In this document: positions 4,630 through 12,458 of the stretch, in pieces
Position numbering within the stretch: position 1 is the first letter of the stretch
Layout of the letters: each line of letters begins with the position of its first letter
Assembly: GCA_013824215.1 (NCBI GenBank)
Contig: PNNM01000027.1
Coordinates: 1 to 13,227 of the forward strand
DNA: 13,227 nt
Origin: Coriobacteriaceae bacterium
GTDB lineage: Bacteria; Actinomycetota; Coriobacteriia; Anaerosomatales; D1FN1-002
Direction: 5' to 3'
Program-made: the position numbers and the translations under genes
Notes under the pieces: generated by a model
Told to the model about the DNA's origin: nothing
What the model saw: the letters and a program-made list of their open reading frames with translations, nothing else
Database searches by the model: none

Positions 4630-4986
4630 ATCGAACCTCCGTGTCCGGCTACAGGACAGACGGCGGCCCGGGCGTGCGCCACGAGGGACGCAATGCGACA
4701 GCGGGTTGGGGACGGGGGGAGGAGCAGCTGTCTTCGCACCCGGTGCGGGGAGCCGCACGTGGCGGCCACCGTCTCGCACCACAGGATGGAGCTAGGCAGT
4801 ATGCCCTTGTGGTGGCGTGACCGTGTCTTGCATGAGGCCGCGTCACCGGCTTCGCTTCGGCGTCTTCGCCTGGCTGGGTCGGCGGCGTCGTCCCGGTCGG
4901 ATCTCTGTACACCCGCTGCGCCGGTCCACAGCCGCTCCGACCTTCAGGACGGCCGCACGCATCACGCGGGTGCCTTGCACTACCGA
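4630..4986 (-). ncRNA. Long leader of the RlpA-like gene, candidate structured regulatory RNA
   Basis: From the predicted transcription start near 4986 to the TTG at 4629 the message has about 357 untranslated bases. Two clear hairpins are visible: CACCACA..CC/TGTGGTG at 4777-4814 (nine pairs with one bulge) and GTGCGG-4-CCGCAC at 4743-4758. No convincing gene is present. RlpA, NlpC/P60 and Rpf genes of Gram-positive bacteria often carry cyclic-di-AMP (ydaO-type) riboswitches, but I do not find that motif's conserved strings here. This may be another regulatory RNA or a plain leader. Confidence 0.4.
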
Positions 4987-4992
4987 GAGCGG

Positions 4993-5021
4993 ACTCTAGC
5001 ACAGGGCGTGCCAGAAGTCCA
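4993..5021 (-). promoter_or_regulatory. Promoter of the RlpA-like gene
   Basis: On the minus strand, -35 TGGACT (5021-5016) and -10 TAGAGT (4998-4993) are separated by exactly 17 bases, a close fit to the housekeeping sigma consensus TTGACA/TATAAT. This is the best-formed -35/-10 pair I see in the window. Transcription should start near 4986. Confidence 0.7.
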
Positions 5022-5030
5022 CGGAAAGTG

Positions 5031-5044
5031 CGAACGCCTGTTCG
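5031..5044 (-). terminator. Weak hairpin after the UPF0182 gene
   Basis: CGAAC-GCCT-GTTCG, five pairs, begins three bases after the UPF0182 stop codon and is followed on the minus strand by CACTTTCC. It is short and without a real T tract, so termination here would be partial at best. Confidence 0.3.
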
Positions 5045-5047
5045 TAT

Positions 5048-7789
5048 CTAGGGCGTGGCGGTCGCGGCCCTCGACGCCGCGGCCATGCGCTCGAGCACGC
5101 GGCCGAGCTCGCCGATGAGACGCCCGTACTCGGCCCAGTCACCGCGCTTCTGCGCGTCGATCGCCTGCTTGTAGAGCTTCGCCGCGAGCGCAGCGTCCGC
5201 CTTCGGCGAGCCGCCCGCACCCGGCGCCACGGTGGTCTCTCCGCCTGTCGCGGCCTCGGGCTCCTCGACGCCGAAGACCTTCAGCAGCGCGGCGGGCAGC
5301 GAGTCCTCCATGACCACCTTGTCCGCATAGACCACGATCACGCGCGTCAGTTCGGGGATGGCGGTCTTCTCGGCCTGGAGGTACATCGGCTGGACGAACA
5401 CGACCGAGTCCTCCAGCGGGATGGTCAGCATGTTGCCGAAGAGCACCTTGCTGCCGGCCTGGCTCCACAGGGTGATCTGCGGCGAGATCGCCGGGTCCTG
5501 GTTGATCTGCGCGGACACCTGATGGGGTCCGAGGACGGTCTTCTGCTTCGGGAACTGGAGCACGACGCGCTCACCGTACGCGGCGGGATCGGAGCGCGCG
5601 GCCATCCACCCGATCATGTTGTCGCGGTTGCGCGGGGTGAACGGGATCATCATCAGGAAGTCCTCGACCGTGTCGCCGGGCAGACGCATGAGCACGTAGT
5701 ACGGCGCCATCGCCTCCCCCTCGGCCCGTTCGCCCGGCAGCTCCCAGCTGTCCTCCTTGTTGTAGAAGATCTGCGGATCGAGCATGTGGTAGTTCTTGTA
5801 GACATCGGCCTGGAGCGCGAACAGGTCCTCCGGGTAGCGCAGGTGTTCGCGCACCTCGGCGGGCATCTCGTCCCCGTCGCGGATCAGCCCCGGGAAGACA
5901 CCGCGCCAAGCGGTCAGGATCGGATCGGGCTCCCATGCGTAGAACGTGACGGTGCCGTCGTAGGCGTCCACGGTCACCTTCACCGAGTTGCGCGCGTAGG
6001 AGACCCCCCGGAACACCTCGGAGTACGGGTAGCGGTCCGACCAGGTGTAGCCGTCCAGCACCCAGACGATCCGCCCGTCCGCCACCACCGGATACGGGTC
6101 GCCGTCGAGCCACAGCCAAGGCGCCAGACGCTCCACGCGCTCCACGATGCGGCGCGAGAACAGCACGCGCGACTCCGGCGTGATGTAGCCGGAGAGCAGG
6201 AACTGCCACGAGCCGAAGCGCAGCGCGAACGCGGCGCGGCGCAGCAGGCTCGAGACGGACACGCCGGCCTTGCCCTTGTACTGCACGGTCGCGTTCTTGT
6301 CGCCCACGGGGTAGTCGAACTCGTCGAGACCGGTATTGACCAGCACGTAGTTGCCTTCGCCCTCGCCGAAATAGAGTTCCGGCCGCTCGATGCGCACGTC
6401 GGCGGTGGTCGTCGGCGGGATGTCCTTCAGCACGAACGCCGGGATGCCGGTGCCGGTCGCCTCGGAGACCGGGCTCATCACAAGACCGTAGCCGTGCGTG
6501 TAGACGAGGTGCTGGTTCACCCAGGTGCGTGCCTGCGGGGCAAGGAGGTTCACGTCCATCTCGCGTGCCGAGACCAACACCTGCCGCCGCTTCCCGTCGA
6601 TCCGGTAGCGGTCGACGTCCACGTCTTTGAAGTCGTAGTAGGCGCGGATCGCCTGCAGCTGTCTGTACGACTGCCCCACGATGGACGGGTCCCAAAGGCG
6701 GACGTTCGAGAGCGTGTCCGCGTTGTTCACGACATCGCGCGCGGTCAGGTCCGTCGCGGCCGGGAACGGTCGCGTCTTGACGCTCTCGAGCCCGAACGCC
6801 TCGCGCGTCGCCTTGATGTTGCGCTCGATATAGGGCATCTCGGCGGTCACCTCGTTGGGCGCCACGCGCAGCGCCTGGACGAGCGACGGCCACACCCCGC
6901 CGATGAGGACCGACGCGGCGATCCACACCGCGAGTCCCGCCACCGGCAGCCGCCAGCCCTGGAAGCGGATGTTGAGGAGCAGCGCCACGCCGACGGCGAC
7001 CGCGATCACCATCAGGATGCGCAACGCGGGCAGCTGCGCGTTGACGTCGGTGTACGAGGCCCCCACCACCTGGCCGCGCGGCGAGAAGTTGAGCTCCCAG
7101 ATGCGCAGCCAGTAGTCGAACCCCTTGCTCGCGACGATGAGGCCGAGCAGGACGGAGATGTGCGCTTTGACGTGCGGCGAGAACCCGGCGAGACGCTCCC
7201 ACGGCCGGATGCCGCCGTCGATGAGGTGGACGAGCACGGAGAGCAGCAGGGCCGCCCACAGCAGCGACCAGACCCAGTCCGACACGAAGCGGAGCACGGG
7301 CAGGCTGAACACGTAGAAGCCGACATCGCGCCCGAACTGCGGGTCGACAAGACCGAACGGGCCTGCGGCCATGGCGAGCCTGAACGTCTGCCATTCGGCC
7401 GCGAGCGAAGCGCCGAACGCGAACGCGAGGACGATGCCCGCTCCCGCCACGATCCTGTCGATGACGGGCTCGAACCGCGCCCGCAGCTCACGCAGGACCT
7501 GCATGGGCGCGGGCTCGAAGCCGTCGACCTCGGTCAGGACGACGCGCGGAGCCATGCGGCGAGCGACGCGCATGTTGACGAACAGCACCGCGAAGGCCAG
7601 CGCCCCGGCTCCCACCCAGATGGCGAGCCGGGAGAACAGCGCGGTCCAGAACACCCCCGTCTGGCCGAGGTCCTCGAACCACAGGAAGTCCGTGTAGAAG
7701 GTCGCGAGCCAGGTCAGCAGCGGCAGGCCGAGGAACACGAGCACGAACACGACAGCGGCCGGTACGTTCGCTCGGGAGCGGCGTTCCAC
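5048..7789 (-). CDS. UPF0182 family integral membrane protein
   Basis: A 913-residue protein of normal length for UPF0182 (COG1615), a family of unknown function. Seven membrane segments are visible in the first third, near residues 9-30, 45-68, 108-130, 160-190, 207-226, 260-282 and 290-312. A large, probably extracytoplasmic, domain follows with family-typical strings such as YIERNIKATREAFGL, WDPSIVGQSYRQLQ, HLVYTHGYGLVMSPV, LPGERAEGEAMAPYYVLMRL and FTPRNRDNMIGWMAARSDP. A flexible Gly/Ala/Pro linker leads to a C-terminal helix (AKLYKQAIDAQKRGDWAEYG) usual in the family. GTG 7789 is chosen, with AAGG about nine bases upstream; GTG 7798 is possible but its SD would touch it. The gene lies 32 bases after the HD-GYP gene, probably in one operon. 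Confidence 0.93.
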   Translation of the reverse strand: MERRSRANVPAAVVFVLVFLGLPLLTWLATFYTDFLWFEDLGQTGVFWTALFSRLAIWVGAGALAFAVLFVNMRVARRMAPRVVLTEVDGFEPAPMQVLRELRARFEPVIDRIVAGAGIVLAFAFGASLAAEWQTFRLAMAAGPFGLVDPQFGRDVGFYVFSLPVLRFVSDWVWSLLWAALLLSVLVHLIDGGIRPWERLAGFSPHVKAHISVLLGLIVASKGFDYWLRIWELNFSPRGQVVGASYTDVNAQLPALRILMVIAVAVGVALLLNIRFQGWRLPVAGLAVWIAASVLIGGVWPSLVQALRVAPNEVTAEMPYIERNIKATREAFGLESVKTRPFPAATDLTARDVVNNADTLSNVRLWDPSIVGQSYRQLQAIRAYYDFKDVDVDRYRIDGKRRQVLVSAREMDVNLLAPQARTWVNQHLVYTHGYGLVMSPVSEATGTGIPAFVLKDIPPTTTADVRIERPELYFGEGEGNYVLVNTGLDEFDYPVGDKNATVQYKGKAGVSVSSLLRRAAFALRFGSWQFLLSGYITPESRVLFSRRIVERVERLAPWLWLDGDPYPVVADGRIVWVLDGYTWSDRYPYSEVFRGVSYARNSVKVTVDAYDGTVTFYAWEPDPILTAWRGVFPGLIRDGDEMPAEVREHLRYPEDLFALQADVYKNYHMLDPQIFYNKEDSWELPGERAEGEAMAPYYVLMRLPGDTVEDFLMMIPFTPRNRDNMIGWMAARSDPAAYGERVVLQFPKQKTVLGPHQVSAQINQDPAISPQITLWSQAGSKVLFGNMLTIPLEDSVVFVQPMYLQAEKTAIPELTRVIVVYADKVVMEDSLPAALLKVFGVEEPEAATGGETTVAPGAGGSPKADAALAAKLYKQAIDAQKRGDWAEYGRLIGELGRVLERMAAASRAATATP

Positions 7790-7821
7790 AAAGACCACCC
7801 TTCGTAGAGGCGAGAAGCGGG

Positions 7822-9375
7822 CTACTGGAGGAAGTCCTCCACGTCCACGTTCATACCCTCGGAGTCCAGACAGCGAGCGATCTGACGCCCCCGAGAGGCG
7901 ACCGGGTCCGCCAGGTCCACGTCGAACGGCTCCACCATTGTACCGGCGGCGTCCGCGATCACGCGCACCTTCGGGCGCAGCGCGTCGGCCTCGCCGGCGC
8001 CGAGCACCACGCCGGTCTCGCCGGTCTCGAGGCGCACCACGGACCGCGGAGGATAGACACCCATGAGCGTGATGAACAGCCGTACGAGCGCAGGGTCGAA
8101 CGCGGTGCCGGCGTTCTTGGCCAGCAGCGACATGCCCTCGTCCTGGAGCCGGGCCGCCGAGTAGGAGCGGCGTGACGTCATGGCGTCGTAGGCGTCCGCG
8201 ACCGACACGATGCGGCTCGACAGGTGCATCCGCCGCATAGGCACGCGCTGGGGATAGCCGGACAGGTCGTGGCGCATGTGGTGCTCGAGGATCACCACGA
8301 TCGAGGCGCGATCCAGGCCCGGCATGGTGGCGGCGGCCTCCGCCCCGTAGACCGGATGCTGGCGGACGAGCGCCCACTCCTCGCTGGTCAGCGAGCCCGG
8401 CTTGTTCAGGATGGCGAGGTCGATGGAGAGCTTCCCGATGTCGTGCATCAGCGCGCCTACGCCCAGCGAGGACAGGAAACGGTAGTCCTGGGTGACCGTC
8501 GAACCCAGCGCGAGCGAGAGGATCGCGACGTTGACCGAGTGGTAGAAGGTGTACTCGTCGTAGTTCTTCAGGCCGGTGAGCTCGAGCATCGCGTAGCGGT
8601 TGTTCAGCACGTTGTCCACGAGCGAGCGAACCACGCCCTTGACCTGCGACGAGCTGACCGCCTGGTTGGTCTTGATGACCCGTTCCAGTTCGCGCATCAG
8701 CTCCAGTGCGCCGCCGTACGCCTGCTTGGCGATCTCCCGGTCCTCGATCTGGGACGTCTTGCGCTGCGCCTCGACGACGGTGACGGCGCCCACCACGACG
8801 TGCGATGCCCCGACCGCGGCGATCAACTTGTCCAGCCCCCCGGCGGCCGCCACGTCCATGGTGTCGGCGCCGATGACCGGCACCGCGCGCTCGAGTTCGG
8901 CGACGGACAGGCCGCGCACGAACGTGAGGCTGCCCGCGCCGATCGCGGTCATGTCGCGTATGAGCTGGTCGAACAGCACGCTCTCCTCGGGCAAGAACCG
9001 CTCGCCGAGGAAGATCTCGCCCTCGAAGAAGGCGAGCGGGACGTCCACGCCCTCGGCATGGTACTTGGCGAGCACCTCGTGGAGGGTCCGGACGGCGTCC
9101 CGGGCCGCGGGGTGCTCCGGCGGATAGAACCGGACGGTCCGCCGGACGGCGTACAGGCGGGTCAGCACGTCGCGGGCGCGCTCTATCTGCTTCGAGGAGA
9201 ACGTGGCCGTCGAGCGCACATCGGGGACGAAGCCCGGAGCGCTCACGACGTCCTCGAACGACTCCGACGCGGGCTGGGTCGCCTCGCCTGTGGCCCAGGC
9301 GGGCAGCGGCTCCTCGGGCGGTGCGGCCGACGCCGGATCGGACGGCGAGTCGGGCTCCTTCGTCTCGTCGCTCAC
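7822..9375 (-). CDS. HD-GYP domain protein with N-terminal partner-like domain
   Basis: A 517-residue cytoplasmic protein. Residues 1-58 are acidic, proline-rich and disordered. Residues 60-170 form a domain (RTVRFYPPEHPA, LAFFEGEIFLGE) also found in the upstream HEAT protein. An HD-GYP domain spans about 260-430, with H279, H311-D312 (MHDIGKL), H340 (RQHP), H365-H366 and D394 (SVADAYDAMTS), so the metal-ligand set appears complete. The signature reads HHMRHDLSGYP rather than the usual HHE..DG.GYP: Glu and the first Gly are replaced. HD-GYP enzymes hydrolyse cyclic-di-GMP to GMP. A C-terminal segment (430-517) looks beta-rich. GTG 9375 forms a GTGA overlap with the upstream stop and has an AGGGGGG SD. 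The frame is open upstream to 9507 without coding character. Confidence 0.93.
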   Translation of the reverse strand: MSDETKEPDSPSDPASAAPPEEPLPAWATGEATQPASESFEDVVSAPGFVPDVRSTATFSSKQIERARDVLTRLYAVRRTVRFYPPEHPAARDAVRTLHEVLAKYHAEGVDVPLAFFEGEIFLGERFLPEESVLFDQLIRDMTAIGAGSLTFVRGLSVAELERAVPVIGADTMDVAAAGGLDKLIAAVGASHVVVGAVTVVEAQRKTSQIEDREIAKQAYGGALELMRELERVIKTNQAVSSSQVKGVVRSLVDNVLNNRYAMLELTGLKNYDEYTFYHSVNVAILSLALGSTVTQDYRFLSSLGVGALMHDIGKLSIDLAILNKPGSLTSEEWALVRQHPVYGAEAAATMPGLDRASIVVILEHHMRHDLSGYPQRVPMRRMHLSSRIVSVADAYDAMTSRRSYSAARLQDEGMSLLAKNAGTAFDPALVRLFITLMGVYPPRSVVRLETGETGVVLGAGEADALRPKVRVIADAAGTMVEPFDVDLADPVASRGRQIARCLDSEGMNVDVEDFLQ

Positions 9376-11531
9376 TGGGCACCCCCCTTCGCCGACGCGG
9401 ACCGGACCTGGCGCAACGCGGCCGCGGCGGCCGCGGCGATCTCGCGTGTGCGGGCGCGACCGAACAGCGCGCCCTTGGACGCGAGGCCCTCGAGGACCGG
9501 CACGCACGAGGCGCTGCCGAGCCGCCCGAGCGCCTCGATCGCCTCGACCCGCGCACCGATGTCGCGGTTGCCGCGTCCCTCGCCCTTCGCGACCTGCTCG
9601 AGCGCCGGCAGGGCACCGCGCGAGCCCGACGCGCCGAGATAGCGCGCCGCCAGCGCCACGTTCTGCGCGTCGTCGTCGGACAGCGCGGCCGAGAGCATCT
9701 GCTCCGAGCGGCGGTCCTTGATCCCGGCCACGGCACGGATCGTCTCCCGGCGCACCCGGGCGTCGCCGTGGCGGACGGTACGCTCCAGGTAGGCCAGCGC
9801 CTCCGAGCTGCGCGTGTTGCCGAGGATCGCCACGACGTTGCGCACGAAGAACCAGCGCCTGTCGCCGAGCGCCTTGCCAAGCTCCTCGATGAAGGCCGGG
9901 GCGATGTCAGAGATGAGTTCGACCATGGCCTTGCGCGTCGCCATGTCCTGCTCCTCGGCGAGGACCTCGAGGAGCGGCTCGATGGCGTGGCGGCCGAGGA
10001 TCTCGAGCAGGCGCCGGCAGGCGAGATGCTCCGGCCCCCCGGACGCGAACAGCCTGAGTGCGTGGTTGAGCGCCCGCATGCGCTCGTGGGAGCCGAGGCC
10101 CGCCACCGCGTTGCGCACGCGCCGGCGCTGCGCCGACGAGAGCCTCCTGTCCTTCTCGCTGGCCGTGAGCGAGGTGGCGACGTCCGCGGCCAGCTCGAAC
10201 TCGCCTCGTTCGAGCAGCAGGCCGATGTTGTCCTCGATCATCGACATGACCGAGGCGAACGGCCCCGCGCGCACGTCGAGCGTGACGAGCGAGACGAGGG
10301 CGACCGCGATGTCGCCGTCGGTGATGCCGCGGCGCGCCTCCCGGCGCAGCGGCTCGATCTCGGCGTCCTCGCGCTCCGTCGCAAGCTTCTGCGGCGCGAG
10401 GTCGATGAGGCGCACGATGTCGTCGACCGGCTTGTCCTCCTCCGAGCGGGCACGCTCGACCACCCGGAGCCGCTTGGGCGACGCGCTCTCGAGCACGGCC
10501 CCGGTCAGCTCCTCGGAGGCGCCGGCCGCCGCGAGCGCTCGGCCCGCCTCCGCCATGACCTCCTCGCGGCTGGCGATGGAGATGAGAGCGAGATTGCGGA
10601 TGGCGCGCGCGACGCCCTCCTGAGACGCCTCGCCCTCCACCAGGCCTTCGACGAGGATCTTGCAGATCTCCTCGACGTTCATCTGACGCACGACCGCCGC
10701 CAGCGCCTCGTCCTTCCGGGCGTCGCCGAGCAGCTTGTCCCGGACGACCTTGCGCCGGATCTCGGGCTCGAGATCCATCAGCGCCTCGGCGATCGCTCGA
10801 TACAGCTCGGGCTGGTCGCCGGGGAGCTCGCTTGCGGCGGCATGCGCCAGCGAGGTCACCTGGCTCTCCACGACCGCCTCGCCCGGCCGGCTGCCGCGCC
10901 CGGCGAGGGTCTCGCGCAGATACGAGCCGATGATCGCGGGATCCTGCATCACCCGTACGAGCAGACGCTGGTCGCGCGGACGTCCGCCGAACGCGCCGAC
11001 GAGCAGCTCATCGATACGCAGAGCGCTCGGCGGCCACGGCTCTCCGGGCGGCAGCTCCTCGACGCCGCCTTGCATCTCGACGATCTTGGTGGACACCTCG
11101 GCCACAGTGATCGCGTCGCACTGGCGCTCCCACAGCTGGCTCTCGAAGCCCCCGGCGCCCGCGAGGTCGGCAGGGTTGAGCCTCAGCACCTCGAGGAAGC
11201 AGACGATGTCCTTCTCGGCCGCCCCGGCGTGGAAGCGCACCTCCGAGACGTTGCGGCTGTAGAATTCGCGCGCGAAGGTCTCGACGGTGACGTTCCCCTG
11301 GAAGACCGGGACGCCCTCGTAGAAGAAACCCTCCTTGGCGACCGCGAGACGCATGTCGCCGCGCTCGGACAGGATCCGCTTCAGGATCGTCGCGACGGCC
11401 TGGGCGGTCTCGCGCGGGATGTCGCTGCCGGGCGGATAGAGGACGACCGCCTTGAACGTCACCACGAGTTGCTTGAGCAGCTGCTCGATGATCTCGGGCA
11501 CCTGCGGAGCGTCTGTGCGGTCCGGAGCCAC
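9372..11531 (-). CDS. HEAT-repeat protein with N-terminal domain shared with the HD-GYP protein
   Basis: A 719-residue soluble protein without signal peptide. Residues 10-115 (FKAVVLYPPGSDIP, VAKEGFFYEGVPVF, FAREFYSRNVSEVRF) align with residues 60-170 of the HD-GYP neighbour, sharing YPP, E-G-x-F..G and spacing. A helical middle follows. Residues about 490-710 are HEAT-like repeats: LEILGRHAIEPLLEVLAEE, ALAYLERTVRHGDARVRRETIRAVAG, ALPALEQVAKGEG, ARVEAIEALGRLGSASCVPVLEGLA. HEAT arrays are protein-binding scaffolds, so a role presenting the HD-GYP enzyme to a partner is plausible. GTG 11531 has AGGGGG four bases upstream. It is first of the operon with the HD-GYP and UPF0182 genes; a TATAAT lies about 50 bases upstream. 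Confidence 0.88.
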   Translation of the reverse strand: MAPDRTDAPQVPEIIEQLLKQLVVTFKAVVLYPPGSDIPRETAQAVATILKRILSERGDMRLAVAKEGFFYEGVPVFQGNVTVETFAREFYSRNVSEVRFHAGAAEKDIVCFLEVLRLNPADLAGAGGFESQLWERQCDAITVAEVSTKIVEMQGGVEELPPGEPWPPSALRIDELLVGAFGGRPRDQRLLVRVMQDPAIIGSYLRETLAGRGSRPGEAVVESQVTSLAHAAASELPGDQPELYRAIAEALMDLEPEIRRKVVRDKLLGDARKDEALAAVVRQMNVEEICKILVEGLVEGEASQEGVARAIRNLALISIASREEVMAEAGRALAAAGASEELTGAVLESASPKRLRVVERARSEEDKPVDDIVRLIDLAPQKLATEREDAEIEPLRREARRGITDGDIAVALVSLVTLDVRAGPFASVMSMIEDNIGLLLERGEFELAADVATSLTASEKDRRLSSAQRRRVRNAVAGLGSHERMRALNHALRLFASGGPEHLACRRLLEILGRHAIEPLLEVLAEEQDMATRKAMVELISDIAPAFIEELGKALGDRRWFFVRNVVAILGNTRSSEALAYLERTVRHGDARVRRETIRAVAGIKDRRSEQMLSAALSDDDAQNVALAARYLGASGSRGALPALEQVAKGEGRGNRDIGARVEAIEALGRLGSASCVPVLEGLASKGALFGRARTREIAAAAAAALRQVRSASAKGGAQ

Positions 11532-11580
11532 GAGTCCCCCTGTTCGCCCGCGGCGGGCGGAGACATGGCGTGCGCCACGG

Positions 11581-11616
11581 ATTATACGCGAGCACCTGCG
11601 GATACGGTGCTATCAT
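11581..11616. promoter_or_regulatory. Divergent promoter region between HEAT operon and maf
   Basis: On the minus strand a perfect TATAAT -10 (11586-11581) serves the HEAT operon, with a weak CACCGT at the -35 position 17 bases away; transcription should start near 11574. On the plus strand TATCAT (11611-11616) ends seven bases before the maf GTG at 11624, giving a leaderless message. Between them an inverted repeat AGCACC-9-GGTGCT (11591-11611) touches both promoters and could bind a shared regulator. Confidence 0.55.
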
Positions 11617-11623
11617 CGCCGCC

Positions 11624-12316
11624 GTGGACACCTCCCCTCACGTGCAGCTCCTGCTCGCCTCGGCCTCTCCCCGCCGGCGGCGCCTGCTGGCGTGGCTCGG
11701 AGTCCCGTACTCCGTCACCTCACCCGAGACGCCCGAGGACCTCACCGCGCCGCTCGACCCGGAGACGCTCGCCGCGGCACTTGCGGGCGACAAGGCGCTC
11801 GCCGCGCGCGCCGAGGGGGAAGCCGGGGCGCTCGTGCTGGGTTTCGACACCATCGTCGTGCTCGACCGCGAGGTGCTCGGGAAGCCGAGGGACGTGGCCG
11901 ATGCCTGGCGGATGCTGCGCGCGCTGTCCGGCCGCACCCACCGGGTCGTCACGGGGTGCGCGCTACTGGGCCCGGGCGACGTGCTACCGCGCACCTTCTC
12001 CGTCACCACCGAGGTGCGCATGCAGGAGCTCACCGACGAGAGGATCGAGGCGTGGATGGCGCTCGGCGAGTTCATGGGCTGCGCCGGCGCCTACAACATC
12101 GAGGGCCAGATCGCCGAGGTCACCGCCGACGAGTGCTACCAGAACGTAGCGGGTCTGCCGCTGTGCCACCTGTTCGCCGAGCTGCGGGACGTCGGCGGGG
12201 CGTGCGGCCTCCACGCTGCCGTGCGCTCCCCGGTCGCCGCCTGCGACTCGGCACTCGGGCGCTCGTGCCGCCTCGGGCCGCGGGTGACCGGCGATCTGCC
12301 GCACTTCGGGCGCTGA
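11624..12316 (+). CDS. maf: Maf-family nucleoside triphosphate pyrophosphatase with Cys-rich C-terminal tail
   Basis: A 230-residue protein. The Maf core shows LLASASPRRR (residues 10-19), K57, FDTIVVLD with D75, LGKPRD (85-90), SGRTHRVVTG (102-111), GE at 148-149, GAYNIEG (155-161) and GLPL (177-180). Maf enzymes hydrolyse non-canonical or modified nucleotides (dTTP/UTP, m7GTP and others) to monophosphates. Two usual positions differ: the Lys of DKAG is Cys153 and the Gln of IQG is Glu160. The tail after 188 exceeds the normal Maf end and adds Cys194, Cys207 and Cys215, with further cysteines at 112, 171 and 181. GTG 11624 is chosen because it starts the conserved SASPRR region and lies seven bases after a -10; the frame is open to 11570 without SD. 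Confidence 0.92.
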   Translation: MDTSPHVQLLLASASPRRRRLLAWLGVPYSVTSPETPEDLTAPLDPETLAAALAGDKALAARAEGEAGALVLGFDTIVVLDREVLGKPRDVADAWRMLRALSGRTHRVVTGCALLGPGDVLPRTFSVTTEVRMQELTDERIEAWMALGEFMGCAGAYNIEGQIAEVTADECYQNVAGLPLCHLFAELRDVGGACGLHAAVRSPVAACDSALGRSCRLGPRVTGDLPHFGR

Positions 12317-12394
12317 GCGGGGCGCGGCGGAGTCCGGCGAGCAGGTCTTCCTTCCTCCCCCGACCGAAGACGTGCCGGCGGTTCCTGCCTGTCG

Positions 12395-12411
12395 GGCTCG
12401 GAAGGCGAGCC
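12395..12411. terminator. Hairpin between convergent maf and fic genes
   Basis: GGCTCG-GAAGG-CGAGCC, a perfect six-pair stem with a five-base loop, lies 78 bases after the maf stop. No T tract follows on either strand, so it is at most a weak bidirectional terminator. Confidence 0.4.
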
Positions 12412-12434
12412 GTCTCGACCACTCGAAGTAACCG

Positions 12435-12458
12435 CAGCGCGCTACCGTCTGCGCGCTG
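12435..12458 (-). terminator. Hairpin spanning the fic stop codon
   Basis: CAGCGCGC (12435-12442) and GCGCGCTG (12451-12458) form a perfect eight-pair stem around an eight-base loop that contains most of the fic stop codon. It is the strongest structure in the maf-fic spacer and may end either transcript, though no T tract follows. Confidence 0.4.

Noticed and set aside
4630..4986. A ydaO-type cyclic-di-AMP riboswitch before the RlpA-like gene
   Set aside because: Context fits, but I could not find the conserved GGGG(T)GAAT or CCCGACAGCTAAC-like strings on the minus strand, so only an unspecified leader is reported.
5522..7807. A 761-codon plus-strand frame, and similar long plus-strand frames at 8224-9642 and 9321-12149
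   Set aside because: They are antisense to well-recognised genes and have His/Arg/Asp-rich compositions typical of GC-rich shadow frames.
5048..9880. A single 1610-codon open frame on the minus strand
   Set aside because: Only the part from 7789 down has protein character (UPF0182). The upstream half is an arginine/alanine-rich shadow of the HD-GYP and HEAT genes in another frame.
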